From DATAEY01 sp045805565 (GTDB lineage: Bacteria > Actinomycetota > Thermoleophilia > Solirubrobacterales > Solirubrobacteraceae): a stretch of DNA of 64,000 nucleotides. Numbering within the stretch: position 1 is the first letter of the stretch; every line of letters begins with the position of its first letter. Below the pieces are notes generated by a model that was not told the origin of the DNA, did no database searches, and worked only from the letters and a program-made list of their open reading frames with translations. This document shows positions 54,370 to 62,984 of this stretch, piece after piece. The stretch covers positions 62,001 through 126,000 of the forward strand of contig JBJMKZ010000039.1 of NCBI GenBank assembly GCA_045805565.1. The letters are read 5' to 3'. Position numbers and translations under genes: made by a program.

Positions 54370-55281
54370 ATGGCCGTTCCCGAGCGCCAGCACAAGTACC
54401 GCCGCACCCCTCGGCCCCGCGCCCCCAAGCCCGCTTCCGCGCGTCGCCACCCGTCCGGCGGCGCCAGTCACGTCCTGGAGTTCCGCGGCGTCTCGAAGGT
54501 CTACGAGGGAGGCGACATCGGCCTCGACCGCGCCACCTTCGCGGTCGAGCGAGGCGAGTTCGTCTTCCTGGTCGGTCAGACCGGATCCGGCAAGTCGACC
54601 GTCATCCGGCTGCTGATCAAGGAGCTCGAGCCCTCGGCCGGCTCGATCATGGTCGCCGGCCGCGACCTCGCCGAGCTCGCGCGCTCGCGCGTGCCCTACT
54701 ACCGGCGCAACATCGGCGTGGTCTGGCAGGACTACAAGCTGCTCCCCAACCGGGCCGTCTACGACAACGTCGCCTACGCGCTCCAGGTGACCGGAGGCGG
54801 ACGCCGGGAGATCCGCCAGAAGGTGCCCGACATTCTGCGCCTCACGGGGCTCTCCACCAAGCTGCACAACTATCCGGACCAGCTCTCCGGCGGCGAGCAG
54901 CAGCGCGTCTCGATCGCGCGCGCGTTCGTGAACCACCCGCCCCTGCTCCTGGCCGACGAGCCCACCGGCAATCTGGATCCCGAGACCTCGATCGGGATCA
55001 TGCAGCTGCTCTATCGCATCAACCGCACCGGCACGACCGTGCTGGTCGCCACCCACGACAGCACGATGGTCGACCGCATGCGCCGGCGGGTCATCGAGCT
55101 GAGCGAAGGACGCATCGTCCGCGACGAGGCCGCCGGTCTCTACGCCCGGGACGAGAGCACGCGCGAGTTCGCCGCGCGCATGCGCGGCGCCACCGCCGAT
55201 CCCGGGCTCGATCCCGCCGCGCGACCCGTCGCCGCGACCCGGCCCGGCGCGCGGGCCGACGACGCCTCCGGCGCCGAGTAG
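54370..55281 (+). CDS. ftsE: Cell-division ATPase FtsE
   Basis: A 303-residue ABC-type ATPase that with FtsX activates peptidoglycan hydrolases at the septum. It has the Walker A GQTGSGKST, the signature LSGGEQQRVSIARAF, Walker B LLLADEP and the H-loop ATHD. Two extensions are unusual: a basic N-terminal stretch of about 30 residues (HKYRRTPRPRAPKPASARR) and an Ala/Arg/Pro-rich C-terminal tail of about 50 residues, where typical FtsE has about 225 residues. Confidence 0.93.
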   Translation: MAVPERQHKYRRTPRPRAPKPASARRHPSGGASHVLEFRGVSKVYEGGDIGLDRATFAVERGEFVFLVGQTGSGKSTVIRLLIKELEPSAGSIMVAGRDLAELARSRVPYYRRNIGVVWQDYKLLPNRAVYDNVAYALQVTGGGRREIRQKVPDILRLTGLSTKLHNYPDQLSGGEQQRVSIARAFVNHPPLLLADEPTGNLDPETSIGIMQLLYRINRTGTTVLVATHDSTMVDRMRRRVIELSEGRIVRDEAAGLYARDESTREFAARMRGATADPGLDPAARPVAATRPGARADDASGAE

Positions 55282-55283
55282 GG

Positions 55284-56177
55284 ATGAGATTGTCGTTCTT
55301 CCTGCGCGAGGCCTTCCGCTCGCTGGGGCGCAACGCCATGCCGAGCTTCGCGGCGATGGCGACGGTGCTGGTCACCATGCTGGTCCTCGGGGTCTTCATC
55401 CCGATCGTGCAGGCCACCACCGGGGCGGCGAACGAGGTGCGCGGGCGCCTGCTGCTGGACGTCTACCTGAAGACCGACGCGACGCCGGCCGACGTGGAGA
55501 GGGTCCGCCAGCGCCTGGCGGGCGCCGCCCACGTCAAGCGCGTGGAGTACGTCTCCAAGGACGACGCCTACCGCGAGGAGCGCAGGCGCAACCCGGAGGC
55601 CTACCAGCTGCTGGGCGCCAACCCGCTTCCGGACACCTTCCGGGTGACGCCGGACGACCCGGCGCACATCGACCTCCTGCGTGACCAGCTGGCGCCGGTC
55701 GACGTCGGCGGGCGGCGCACGGCGATCGACCCGGCCATCGACCAGGTCAAGAACCGCCGCGACGAGACCAACAAGATCCTGTCGGCCACCCGGGTGGTCA
55801 AGCTCACCACCGCCCTGCTGGCCGCGCTGCTGATCACCGCGTCGATCCTGCTGATCGCCAACACCATCCGCCTGTCGCTGTTCGCGCGCCGGCGCGAAGT
55901 CGAGGTGATGAAGCTGGTCGGAGCCACCGACTGGTTCATCCGCTGGCCGTTCGTCATCGAGGGCGTGATCGTGGGGGCGATGGGGGGGATCCTGGCGATC
56001 CTCCTGCTGGCGATCGGCAAGATCGCCCTGATCGACCCGCTGGCGTCGGAGTTCGCCCTGATCGCCGCGCCCGAGACGATCAACTTCCTGCTGCTGATCG
56101 TGGTGGTGCTCCTGGCGAGCATCGGCGTCTCGGCGGCGGGCTCGGGCATCTCGCTGCGCCGCTTCCTGCGCGTCTAG
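55284..56177 (+). CDS. ftsX: Cell-division membrane protein FtsX
   Basis: A 297-residue partner of FtsE with four membrane helices: one near the N terminus (MATVLVTMLVLGVFIPIV) and three in the second half (LTTALLAALLITASILLIANT, WPFVIEGVIVGAMGGILAILL, INFLLLIVVVLLASIGVSAAG). The extracellular loop between the first two, about residues 45-165, contacts hydrolases. The RRREVEVMKLVGATDWFIRWPFVIEG segment is characteristic. It starts 3 bp after ftsE. Confidence 0.94.
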   Translation: MRLSFFLREAFRSLGRNAMPSFAAMATVLVTMLVLGVFIPIVQATTGAANEVRGRLLLDVYLKTDATPADVERVRQRLAGAAHVKRVEYVSKDDAYREERRRNPEAYQLLGANPLPDTFRVTPDDPAHIDLLRDQLAPVDVGGRRTAIDPAIDQVKNRRDETNKILSATRVVKLTTALLAALLITASILLIANTIRLSLFARRREVEVMKLVGATDWFIRWPFVIEGVIVGAMGGILAILLLAIGKIALIDPLASEFALIAAPETINFLLLIVVVLLASIGVSAAGSGISLRRFLRV

Positions 56178-56241
56178 CCCTCCGGGCGCCACCAACCGGC
56201 ATCGTTAGCCTTCGGGGCCGCGCCCGAGGCCCCCCGTTCCG

Positions 56242-57435
56242 ATGCGCCGCGCCCGCAACATCCCGTTGATGCCACTGGCCCTGCTGCTGCCGGTCATGTT
56301 CCTGGCGGGGATCTGGATCGGCGGCCACCCCGGCGACCTGCCGCGGCCAGTCAGGTCGCTGTTCGTGGGGACAGAGGTGAGCACCCTCCAGGCCGCGCTC
56401 GACATCATCGAGCACGACTACTACCGCCCGGTCGACCGCCGCAAGCTGCTCCACGACGGCTTGGCGGGAGCCGTGGCGGACCTGCACGACCGCTTCTCGC
56501 GCTACCTCGACCCTCCGACCTACCGCCGCTTCCAGGCCGACAGCACGGGCCGCTTCTCCGGCGTGGGCATGGAGGTCGCGGGGGTCAAGTCCGGCCTGCG
56601 GGTCTCCCGGGTGTTCTCCGGATCGCCCGCCGCCAAGGCGGGCATCCGGCACGGGGACGAGATCGTACGCGTCAACGGGCGGTCGATCGCCGGCAGGTCG
56701 ATCTCGCAGACCACGGCGCTCATCCGGGGGCGGCCGGGGACGTTCGTCGTCCTCACCGTCCTGTCGCACGGCCACCCGCGCATGGAGCGCCTCCGTCGCC
56801 GCGAGCTCATCGCGCCGGTGGTCAGCTCCAGCCTGCGCACGCTCGCCGGCCACCGCATCGCCGTGGTGGCGCTCTCGCAGTTCAGCTCCGGCTCACACGC
56901 CGAGCTGCGCCGGGCGGTCGACCGCGAGCGCACGCTGGGAGCGCAGGGCATCGTGCTCGACCTCCGCGACGACGGCGGCGGGCTGCTGACCGAGGCGGTC
57001 CAGGTCTCGAGCATCTTCATCCCCCACGGGACGATCGTCTCCACCCGCGCCCGGACACGGGCGCGGCACGTCTACCAGGCCAGCGGATCCTCGATCCCGC
57101 GCTCGGTGCCGGTGGTGGTCCTGGTGAACGGGGGTACCGCGTCGGCGTCGGAGATAGTCGCCGGTGCCCTCCAGGATCATCATCGCGCCCTAGTGGTGGG
57201 AACCCACACCTACGGCAAGGGCGTCTACCAGGAGATCCGCGAGCTCCCCAACGGCGGCGCCATCGACATCACCGTGGGGGAGTACTTCACCCCCAGCGGT
57301 CGCAACCTGGGCGCAGGCGGCATCCGTCGCGGTCCCGGCGTCCGGCCCGACCTGACGGTCCGCGACCGTCCGGACACCGGCACCGACGAGGCCCTCGACG
57401 CCGCCCTGCACGCGCTCGCCGCCCGGATCAGGTGA
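56242..57435 (+). CDS. S41-family C-terminal processing peptidase
   Basis: A 397-residue exported serine protease with a signal anchor (NIPLMPLALLLPVMFLAGIWIGG), a PDZ domain (GVGMEVAGVKSGLRVSRVFSGSPAAKAGIRHGDEIVRVNG) and the S41 core. The catalytic Ser lies in GGTASASEIVAGALQ, and the Lys in THTYGKGVYQ, 25-30 residues later. The role in the phylum is processing of envelope proteins near the septum, matching its place after ftsX. Its stop overlaps the start of the next gene. Confidence 0.9.
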   Translation: MRRARNIPLMPLALLLPVMFLAGIWIGGHPGDLPRPVRSLFVGTEVSTLQAALDIIEHDYYRPVDRRKLLHDGLAGAVADLHDRFSRYLDPPTYRRFQADSTGRFSGVGMEVAGVKSGLRVSRVFSGSPAAKAGIRHGDEIVRVNGRSIAGRSISQTTALIRGRPGTFVVLTVLSHGHPRMERLRRRELIAPVVSSSLRTLAGHRIAVVALSQFSSGSHAELRRAVDRERTLGAQGIVLDLRDDGGGLLTEAVQVSSIFIPHGTIVSTRARTRARHVYQASGSSIPRSVPVVVLVNGGTASASEIVAGALQDHHRALVVGTHTYGKGVYQEIRELPNGGAIDITVGEYFTPSGRNLGAGGIRRGPGVRPDLTVRDRPDTGTDEALDAALHALAARIR

Positions 57436-59162
57436 GCCGGCCTGCGCGGGAGGCCGCCGCGCCGCACCGCGCCGCGGTGGCGGTGCTCGAGAAGCGCGGG
57501 CGCTTCCTGGTCGCCGCCCCCTTCTTCGAGCGAGGCCGACGCCTGACCCTGCAGCGCGACGGCAGGGCCCGCGCGGGCGACCTGGTGGCGCTGCGGCTCG
57601 GCCGCGGGCAGCCGCGAGTCGAGCGGGTGCTCGGCCGCCCCGATGTCGCCCGGGACGTGATCGAGGCGCTGATGGTCGAGCACGGGCTCCCTCGGGGATT
57701 CGACCCGGCGCTGGAGGGCGACGCCGCGGCGGCCGCCCCGCCTGACGTCCCGCGCCGGGACCTGCGCACCCTGCCGACCTTCACGATCGACCCCGCCACT
57801 GCCCGCGACTTCGACGACGCCATCTCGGCGCAGGAGCTCGGCACCGGCCGCTGGCGGCTGTGGGTGCACATCGCCGACGTCGCGGCCCACGTCCGGGCCG
57901 GGGCGCGGATCGATCGGGAGGCCTACCGCCGAGCGACCAGCGTCTACGTCCCGGCAGGTGTCGAGCCGATGTTGCCGCCGGCGCTGTCGAGCGGCGCCTG
58001 CTCACTGCTGCCGGGCCAGGATCGCGCTGCCGTCACGGTGGAGCTGGAGTTGCAGGGGGCGGCGGTGACGCGGGCCGCCTTCTACCGCTCGACCATCCGC
58101 TCCGACGAGGGGCTCGACTACGACTGGGTGGATCGCGTCTTCGGTGGGGGCGAGCGCGCCCGCGACCCGTGGGCGACCCCGCTGGCCGCGGCCCGGGCGG
58201 CGGCCGGGGCGCTGGCGGAGACGCGGGCCGCGAAGGGGGCGCTGGCGGTCGAGTCGGCCGAGCCGGAGTTCTCGTTCGACGACGAGGGGAACGTGGTGCG
58301 GGCCAGGGAGGTCGCCCAGACCGAGTCCCACCGCCTCGTCGAGCACCTGATGATCGCCGCCAACGAGCAGGTGGCCGCGCTTCTCGAGCAGCGAAGGGTG
58401 CCGGCCCTCTACCGGGTCCACGAGCGGCCCGAGGCCCTGAGCGTCCGCCGCCTGGCGGACCAGCTCGCCTCCCTCGACGTCCCCACCCCGCCCCTGCCCG
58501 AGCCGATGAGCCCGCAGCAGGCGGGTGAGCTGGTGGGCGAGATCTCACGGATGGTCGACGCCCACGTGCGGCGAGTGGGGCGGGGGCGCGAGGCGCTGAC
58601 CAGCCTGGTGCTGCGCGCCCTGCGCCAGGCGCACTACTCGCCCCGCAACCTCGGCCACGCCGGCCTGCAGAGTCCCAGCTACTGCCACTTCACCTCTCCG
58701 ATCCGTCGCTATCCCGACCTGGTGTGCCACCGGGCGCTGCTCAGCGCGGTCGGCGGCGGAGAGGAGGCGCCGCGCGCCGAGGGGCTGGTCGAGGCCGGCG
58801 AGTGGACCTCGGCCCGCGAGCGGATCGCGATCGAGATCGAGCGTGACGCCGATGCCGTGGCGCGCTGCTTCCTGCTGGAGCGGGAGCTGTTCGAGCTCGG
58901 CTGGGACCACACCTTCGAGGGCGAGGTTGTCGGCCTGGCGCCGGTGGGCGCCTTCGTGCGCTTCGGCGACGGCCACGAGGGCCTTCTGCCCGTCCGCCGG
59001 ATGCACGGCGACTGGTGGGAGCTCAACGAGCTGGCCACCGTCCTGGAGGGCACGCAATCGGGCGACACCATAAGGCTGGGCGACCCGCTCTCGGTCCAGG
59101 TGCACCGCATAGATGCGCCCCGCGGCCGCGTCGACCTGGTGGCCGGCCGACCCTTGCGCTAG
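57432..59162 (+). CDS. rnr: RNase II/R-family 3'-5' exoribonuclease
   Basis: A 576-residue hydrolase with an N-terminal cold-shock-like region, an RNB catalytic domain beginning TIDPATARDFDDAISA (the metal-binding aspartates) and a C-terminal S1 domain (FEGEVVGLAPVGAFVRFGDGHEGLLPV). The RNB block with SPIRRYPDLVCHRALL is intact. It is shorter than E. coli RNase R (813), lacking the helix-turn-helix and basic tail. Its neighbours, smpB and ssrA, match the known link of RNase R with trans-translation. Confidence 0.88.
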   Translation: MSRPAREAAAPHRAAVAVLEKRGRFLVAAPFFERGRRLTLQRDGRARAGDLVALRLGRGQPRVERVLGRPDVARDVIEALMVEHGLPRGFDPALEGDAAAAAPPDVPRRDLRTLPTFTIDPATARDFDDAISAQELGTGRWRLWVHIADVAAHVRAGARIDREAYRRATSVYVPAGVEPMLPPALSSGACSLLPGQDRAAVTVELELQGAAVTRAAFYRSTIRSDEGLDYDWVDRVFGGGERARDPWATPLAAARAAAGALAETRAAKGALAVESAEPEFSFDDEGNVVRAREVAQTESHRLVEHLMIAANEQVAALLEQRRVPALYRVHERPEALSVRRLADQLASLDVPTPPLPEPMSPQQAGELVGEISRMVDAHVRRVGRGREALTSLVLRALRQAHYSPRNLGHAGLQSPSYCHFTSPIRRYPDLVCHRALLSAVGGGEEAPRAEGLVEAGEWTSARERIAIEIERDADAVARCFLLERELFELGWDHTFEGEVVGLAPVGAFVRFGDGHEGLLPVRRMHGDWWELNELATVLEGTQSGDTIRLGDPLSVQVHRIDAPRGRVDLVAGRPLR

Positions 59163-59172
59163 AGCTTCAGCG

Positions 59173-59652
59173 ATGGCCCGCAAGCGCAAGCGCAAGACGG
59201 CACCGGGTGACGTGGCCACCAACCGGCAGGCGTCCTTCCGCTACCAGCTGCTCGAGAGGCTCGAGTGCGGGATCGTGCTGACCGGCACCGAGGTGAAGTC
59301 GCTGCGAGGCGGCAAGGCGCAGCTCAAGGACGGCTACGCGGCGGTGCACGACGCCGAGCTGTGGCTGCACAACGTCCACATCCCGCCCTACCAGCCCGCC
59401 GCGGGCGCCAACCACGACCCGGAGCGGCCGCGCAAGCTGCTGGTCCACCGCCGGGAGCTCGGGCGGCTGGTCGGCAGGAGCCAGGAGCGGGGGTTGACCC
59501 TGGTCCCGACCCGGATCTACTTCTCGGGCCCGCATGCCAAGGTCGAGGTCGCGCTCGCGCGCGGCAGGGAGCGCCACGACAAGCGCGAGACGATCCGCGC
59601 CCGCGAGCAGCAGCGCGAGATGGAGCGCGCCCTGCGTGACGCCAACCGCTAG
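59173..59652 (+). CDS. smpB: tmRNA-binding protein SmpB
   Basis: A 159-residue protein required for trans-translation. Blocks: NRQASFRYQLLERLECGIVLTGTEVKSLRGGKAQLKDGYAAV, ELWLHNVHIPPYQPA, RKLLVHRREL and the GLTLVPTRIYFSGPHAKVEVALARG core. The basic C-terminal tail (RHDKRETIRAREQQREMERALRDANR) enters the mRNA channel. The tmRNA gene lies 2.8 kb downstream. ATG at 59173, 10 bp after rnr. Confidence 0.95.
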   Translation: MARKRKRKTAPGDVATNRQASFRYQLLERLECGIVLTGTEVKSLRGGKAQLKDGYAAVHDAELWLHNVHIPPYQPAAGANHDPERPRKLLVHRRELGRLVGRSQERGLTLVPTRIYFSGPHAKVEVALARGRERHDKRETIRAREQQREMERALRDANR

Positions 59653-59664
59653 CCACGCCGCGGC

Positions 59665-60279
59665 TCAGCGCCTCCGGGGCGACAGGACCTCGAGCAGGGC
59701 CTCCACGCAGTGGGTGCAGAACTGGGCCCCGCCGCAGCGCCGCAGCTCCGCCTGCGCGGCCGCCGGCGACATGGCCTCGCGGTAGGGCCGGTCCGAGATC
59801 ATGGCGTCATAGGCGTCGCAGACGAACGTGATCCGGCTGGAGATCGGGATTCGCGCGCCCGCCACCCCGTCGGGATAGCCGGCGCCGTCCCAGCGCTCGT
59901 GGGTGGCGCGGATGGCCGGCGCCAGGTGCGAGAGCTCCTCGACCTGCGCGACCACATGGGCGCCGGCCTGAGGATGCTCGTAGACGACGCGCCAGTCCCT
60001 CGGCGTGAGCGCCGCGGGCTTGTTGAGCAGATGATCCGGCAGGGCCAGCTTTCCGATGTCATGGAGCATCGCCACCAGCGTGACCTCGAAGCGCTGAGGC
60101 TCGCCGAGGTGCATGCGCTCGGCCACCGCGACGGCCAGCCGGACCGTGTTGCGCGAGTGGCGCGCGGTGTAGGGATCGTGGAGCTCCAGCGCGGCCAGCA
60201 GCGCGCGACTGTTGACCAGCTCCTCGCGATGAGCATCCGCCTCGCCCTGTCTGCGCGCGAACGCGTGCTCCTCCGACAT
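59665..60279 (-). CDS. HD-GYP domain phosphodiesterase
   Basis: A 204-residue stand-alone HD-GYP protein. Metal ligands and signature are visible: ARHSRNTVRLAVAVAERM, LHDIGKLALPDHLLNKP, and HERWDGAGYPDGVAGARIP (the GYP). The family hydrolyses cyclic-di-GMP. No receiver or sensor domain is attached, but the ~45 residues before the domain are charged. It starts at ATG 60279 after GGGAGG, and ends convergent to smpB by 12 bp. The Cys-rich end (RRCGGAQFCTHCVEALL) is unusual. Confidence 0.85.
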   Translation of the reverse strand: MSEEHAFARRQGEADAHREELVNSRALLAALELHDPYTARHSRNTVRLAVAVAERMHLGEPQRFEVTLVAMLHDIGKLALPDHLLNKPAALTPRDWRVVYEHPQAGAHVVAQVEELSHLAPAIRATHERWDGAGYPDGVAGARIPISSRITFVCDAYDAMISDRPYREAMSPAAAQAELRRCGGAQFCTHCVEALLEVLSPRRR

Positions 60280-60399
60280 CGGGCCTCCCGGCCCACCGAC
60301 GCTGACAAGCCAGTGGTCTTTAGAACTCGCGGGGCGCCGAACGGTTGGCAGGTTCGGCGATTTGCTCGGGGGCGCGACCCTGGAGGCAGGCGGACCCGG

Positions 60400-60429
60400 T
60401 TGCCATTCGGGCGGACAGCATCTTAGGAT
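60400..60429 (+). promoter_or_regulatory. Promoter of the metallophosphoesterase gene
   Basis: TTGCCA (60400-60405), 18-bp spacer, TAGGAT (60424-60429). The ATG is 18 bp further on. Confidence 0.5.
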
Positions 60430-60447
60430 CGCCTCATCTGGGGTGCG

Positions 60448-61455
60448 ATGCGCGGCGCTGAGCCACTGAATCTCGCTCGATCCGGCGGGTGCGCTCACCG
60501 CATCGCCGCTGCCGCGGTGATCGCGGGGCTCGCTCTGAGCTGGGGCTGCGGCGATTCCGCTCGGGGGACCGTCCCGGCGGCGGTTGGCAGCCGGCCGGCG
60601 GGCCCGGCGGCGGTCGTCGTCCCGGTGATGGTGGCGGTGGGCGACATCGCCTGCCGTCCCGGACTACGGCGCCGGGGGGTCCCGGGTCAACCCCGGCTGG
60701 GGCTCGGCTGCCATCAGGGCACGATCGCCGCACTGGCCGGAAGGCTGCGGCCAACCGCGATCGCGGTGCTAGGGGACGCGCAGTACGACCGGGGCACCGG
60801 CGCGGAGTTCGCCGGATCGTTTGCCCGAACCTGGGGCGGTCTGCGAGCCCGGCTGCATCCCGCGGTGGGCAACCACGAGTACCTGACGGCCCGAGCTTCC
60901 GGCTATTTCTCGTACTTCGGCGCGGCCGCCGCGCCGCCCAACGGCTACTACTCCTACGACGTCGGCGCCTGGCACGTCGTCGTGCTCAACTCCAACTGCG
61001 CCTTCGTGTCCTGCGCGCCGGGCTCGGCCCAGGAGAGCTGGCTGCGCGCCGACCTGGCCGCTCATCCGGCCCGCTGCACGCTCGCCTACTGGCACCACCC
61101 CCGCTTCACCTCGGGCTTCCACGGCAACGACCTGACGGTGGCGCCGCTGTGGAACGCGCTCTACGGCGCCGGCGCCGACCTGGTGCTCACCGGCCACGAC
61201 CACGATTACGAACGCTTCGCGCCGCAGAACTCCGCCGGCCGACGCGATCCCGCGCACGGCATGCGCGAGTTCGTCGTCGGGACTGGCGGCAAGGACCTGG
61301 GCCCCCTGAGAGCGGTCAAGCCCAACAGCGAGCGCCGCGACAACCGCAACTTCGGCGTCCTGGCTCTGACGCTGCGGCCCGGCGGCTACTCCTGGCGCTT
61401 CGTCCCCGAGCCGGGTGGAGCGTTGCACGACGCCGGGTCAGGCAGCTGTCACTGA
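60448..61455 (+). CDS. Secreted metallophosphoesterase (purple acid phosphatase-like)
   Basis: A 335-residue exported calcineurin-like phosphoesterase. The N terminus has a hydrophobic segment (HRIAAAAVIAGLALSWGCG) that may be a lipobox with Cys at about 34. Metal motifs: VGDIAC, LGDAQYDRG, VGNHEY, WHHPRFTSG and GHDHDYERFAP. This order is typical of alkaline or purple acid phosphatases that act on phosphomonoesters outside the cell. The region of origin is the left of a convergent pair with the site-2 protease. Confidence 0.85.
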   Translation: MRGAEPLNLARSGGCAHRIAAAAVIAGLALSWGCGDSARGTVPAAVGSRPAGPAAVVVPVMVAVGDIACRPGLRRRGVPGQPRLGLGCHQGTIAALAGRLRPTAIAVLGDAQYDRGTGAEFAGSFARTWGGLRARLHPAVGNHEYLTARASGYFSYFGAAAAPPNGYYSYDVGAWHVVVLNSNCAFVSCAPGSAQESWLRADLAAHPARCTLAYWHHPRFTSGFHGNDLTVAPLWNALYGAGADLVLTGHDHDYERFAPQNSAGRRDPAHGMREFVVGTGGKDLGPLRAVKPNSERRDNRNFGVLALTLRPGGYSWRFVPEPGGALHDAGSGSCH

Positions 61456-61519
61456 GCCGGTCCGGCCGCGGGCGGGCGGCCGAGGGCTGGCCCGGATTCC
61501 GATGACGGCACGCCGAGGC

Positions 61520-62407
61520 TCAGGCCGCGACAGTCGGCCTGGCGCCCAATGTCGCCGGCAGGTGCGTCCCCCACACGCCGAACGCCAGCAGGACGACGAG
61601 TCCGATGTAGACGCCGGCCACCATCAGCCGGTGCACCGGCTTGACCCGGTAGTAGGCCTGCTGCTCGGGCCCGCCCTCGCGGCGCATCCGCCAGCGTCGC
61701 CAGGTCTCGATGCCGGCGAACAGCAGGATCAGCAGGATGATCGGGTTGGGGAACAGGATGGCGGCCCCGACCATGGCGCCGAAGCCGACGATCCACATCC
61801 ACGGCGCCATGGCGGCCATCGCCCGGCCGCCGTCGAGCGGCAGCACCGGGAGCAGGTTGAACAGGTTGAGGAACAGCCCGATGAAGGCGAGGGCGCGGAA
61901 CAGCTGGTTGCCCGTGGCGTGGGCGACCGGGATCAGCGCCGCGGCCGCGACCGAGCCGAGTATCGGGCCCGCCAGGCCCACCCGCGCCTCGGCCAGCGCG
62001 TTGCCGCCCAGCGACTTCGCCCAGATCGCCGCGCCCAGGAAGGGGATGAAGACCGGCGCGCTGGCCGCGACTCCCTCCCGGCGCAGCTGGATCACGTGCC
62101 CGATCTCGTGGATGAACAGCAGCAGCACGAAGCCGATCGCGAACCGCCAGCCCCAGATCAGGCTGTAGGCGGCGATCGACACCAGCATCGAGCCCGAGGT
62201 GGTGAGCAGCTTGAGCTTGGGGAGGATCAGCAGCAGCGCCTTGAGCTTGGCGGCGAACTTGAGCACCAGCGCGCCCGCCGCGGCCAGGCTGCCGAGGATC
62301 CGATTGCGGCTGCCGTGGGACTTCGACGTCGGCGGCGGCGCGGCCGGGGCGGGCTGCGCCGCCGGTTCCGGCGGCGCGGGCACAGGCCACTGCGTCTGGC
62401 GTTCCAC
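61520..62407 (-). CDS. Site-2 protease (M50) family membrane metalloprotease
   Basis: A 295-residue intramembrane protease. The zinc motif HEIGH lies in FVLLLFIHEIGHVIQLRREG, and the second ligand region is NLLPVLPLDGGRAM. About six hydrophobic segments are present after a Pro/Ala-rich cytosolic N terminus. Family members cleave membrane-bound regulators such as anti-sigma factors. The GTG at 62407 follows CAAAAT (minus strand) by 8 nt, so it is chosen over the upstream in-frame ATG, which overlaps the tmRNA gene. Confidence 0.85.
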   Translation of the reverse strand: MERQTQWPVPAPPEPAAQPAPAAPPPTSKSHGSRNRILGSLAAAGALVLKFAAKLKALLLILPKLKLLTTSGSMLVSIAAYSLIWGWRFAIGFVLLLFIHEIGHVIQLRREGVAASAPVFIPFLGAAIWAKSLGGNALAEARVGLAGPILGSVAAAALIPVAHATGNQLFRALAFIGLFLNLFNLLPVLPLDGGRAMAAMAPWMWIVGFGAMVGAAILFPNPIILLILLFAGIETWRRWRMRREGGPEQQAYYRVKPVHRLMVAGVYIGLVVLLAFGVWGTHLPATLGARPTVAA

Positions 62408-62460
62408 GCCCCCGATTTTGGCAGCCGCCGGTTCCCGGGGAGCGGGGGGGCCGGTAGCGC

Positions 62461-62466
62461 TAGAAT
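62461..62466 (+). promoter_or_regulatory. -10 box (TAGAAT) of the tmRNA gene
   Basis: TAGAAT lies 20 bp before the predicted 5' end of mature tmRNA, consistent with a short precursor trimmed by RNase P. Confidence 0.5.
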
Positions 62467-62486
62467 TCCCGTCGGCAGTAGCCCCC

Positions 62487-62846
62487 GGGGACGACAGGCT
62501 TCGACGCGGTCGGATCGTGGGGGTGGTTGCGAGTCGAGGTTCCGGCTGGCCTCGTAAAACCGCCGGAAAACCATAAGTGCGGACTCTCACGAGTACGCCC
62601 TCGCCGCTTAGTCACTAGCTAGGCACGAGGTCTCGGCCCCCGTTCGCCTGCGGCGGGGATGACCGGGATCAGACAGCAGGCTCGCTCGGTGCGGTGCGCT
62701 CCCGCCAACCCGAGGACACCAAGGGGGCTGGTCCTCCGGAACCCCGCCGGCGCGGCAACCGGGGGACGAGACCAGAGCGCCGGCTACGCTCGTAGATGCC
62801 ACCTTTCGCGCGACCGCGGACGCGGGTTCGATTCCCGCCGTCTCCA
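62487..62846 (+). ncRNA. ssrA: Transfer-messenger RNA
   Basis: The 5' end GGGGACGACAGGCTTCGACG and the 3' end with T-arm GGGTTCGATTCCC and acceptor strand CGTCTCC-A are standard; GGGGACG pairs with CGTCTCC. The tag ORF at 62579-62611 reads ADSHEYALAA and a TAG stop, with the ALAA degron that ClpXP recognises. The total is about 360 nt. The genomic sequence after the discriminator A is TCC, so CCA is added enzymatically. SmpB and RNase R are encoded upstream. Confidence 0.95.
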
Positions 62847-62900
62847 TCCCTGGTCCGCCGGGAACGAACCCGCGCCACCGCTCGCCATTCGGGCTCGCTG

Positions 62901-62923
62901 GGGTTCGATTCCCGCCCTCTCCA
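62901..62923 (+). repeat. Duplicate of the tmRNA 3' end
   Basis: GGGTTCGATTCCCGCC and CTCTCCA repeat the last 23 bases of tmRNA (62824-62846) with one mismatch, 77 bp downstream. There is no matching 5' half, so it is not an intact tRNA. On the minus strand between the copies, another T-arm-like GGGTTCGTTCCC occurs near 62859-62870. The rest of 62847-62984 holds no gene I can see. Confidence 0.7.
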
Positions 62924-62984
62924 CTGGACGTCCGATGCCAAGCGGCTCGGTTCAGTCGGCAGCGGGCCACGGGCGTGACCCGGC

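Noticed and set aside
62901..62923. A second tRNA or tmRNA gene
   Set aside because: There is no 5' acceptor strand or D/anticodon arm to pair with this 3' end.
62608..62984. Minus-strand open frames across the tmRNA gene, with peptides such as GRESNPSE and GGNRTRV
   Set aside because: These are translations of the complement of T-arms, a known source of false proteins.
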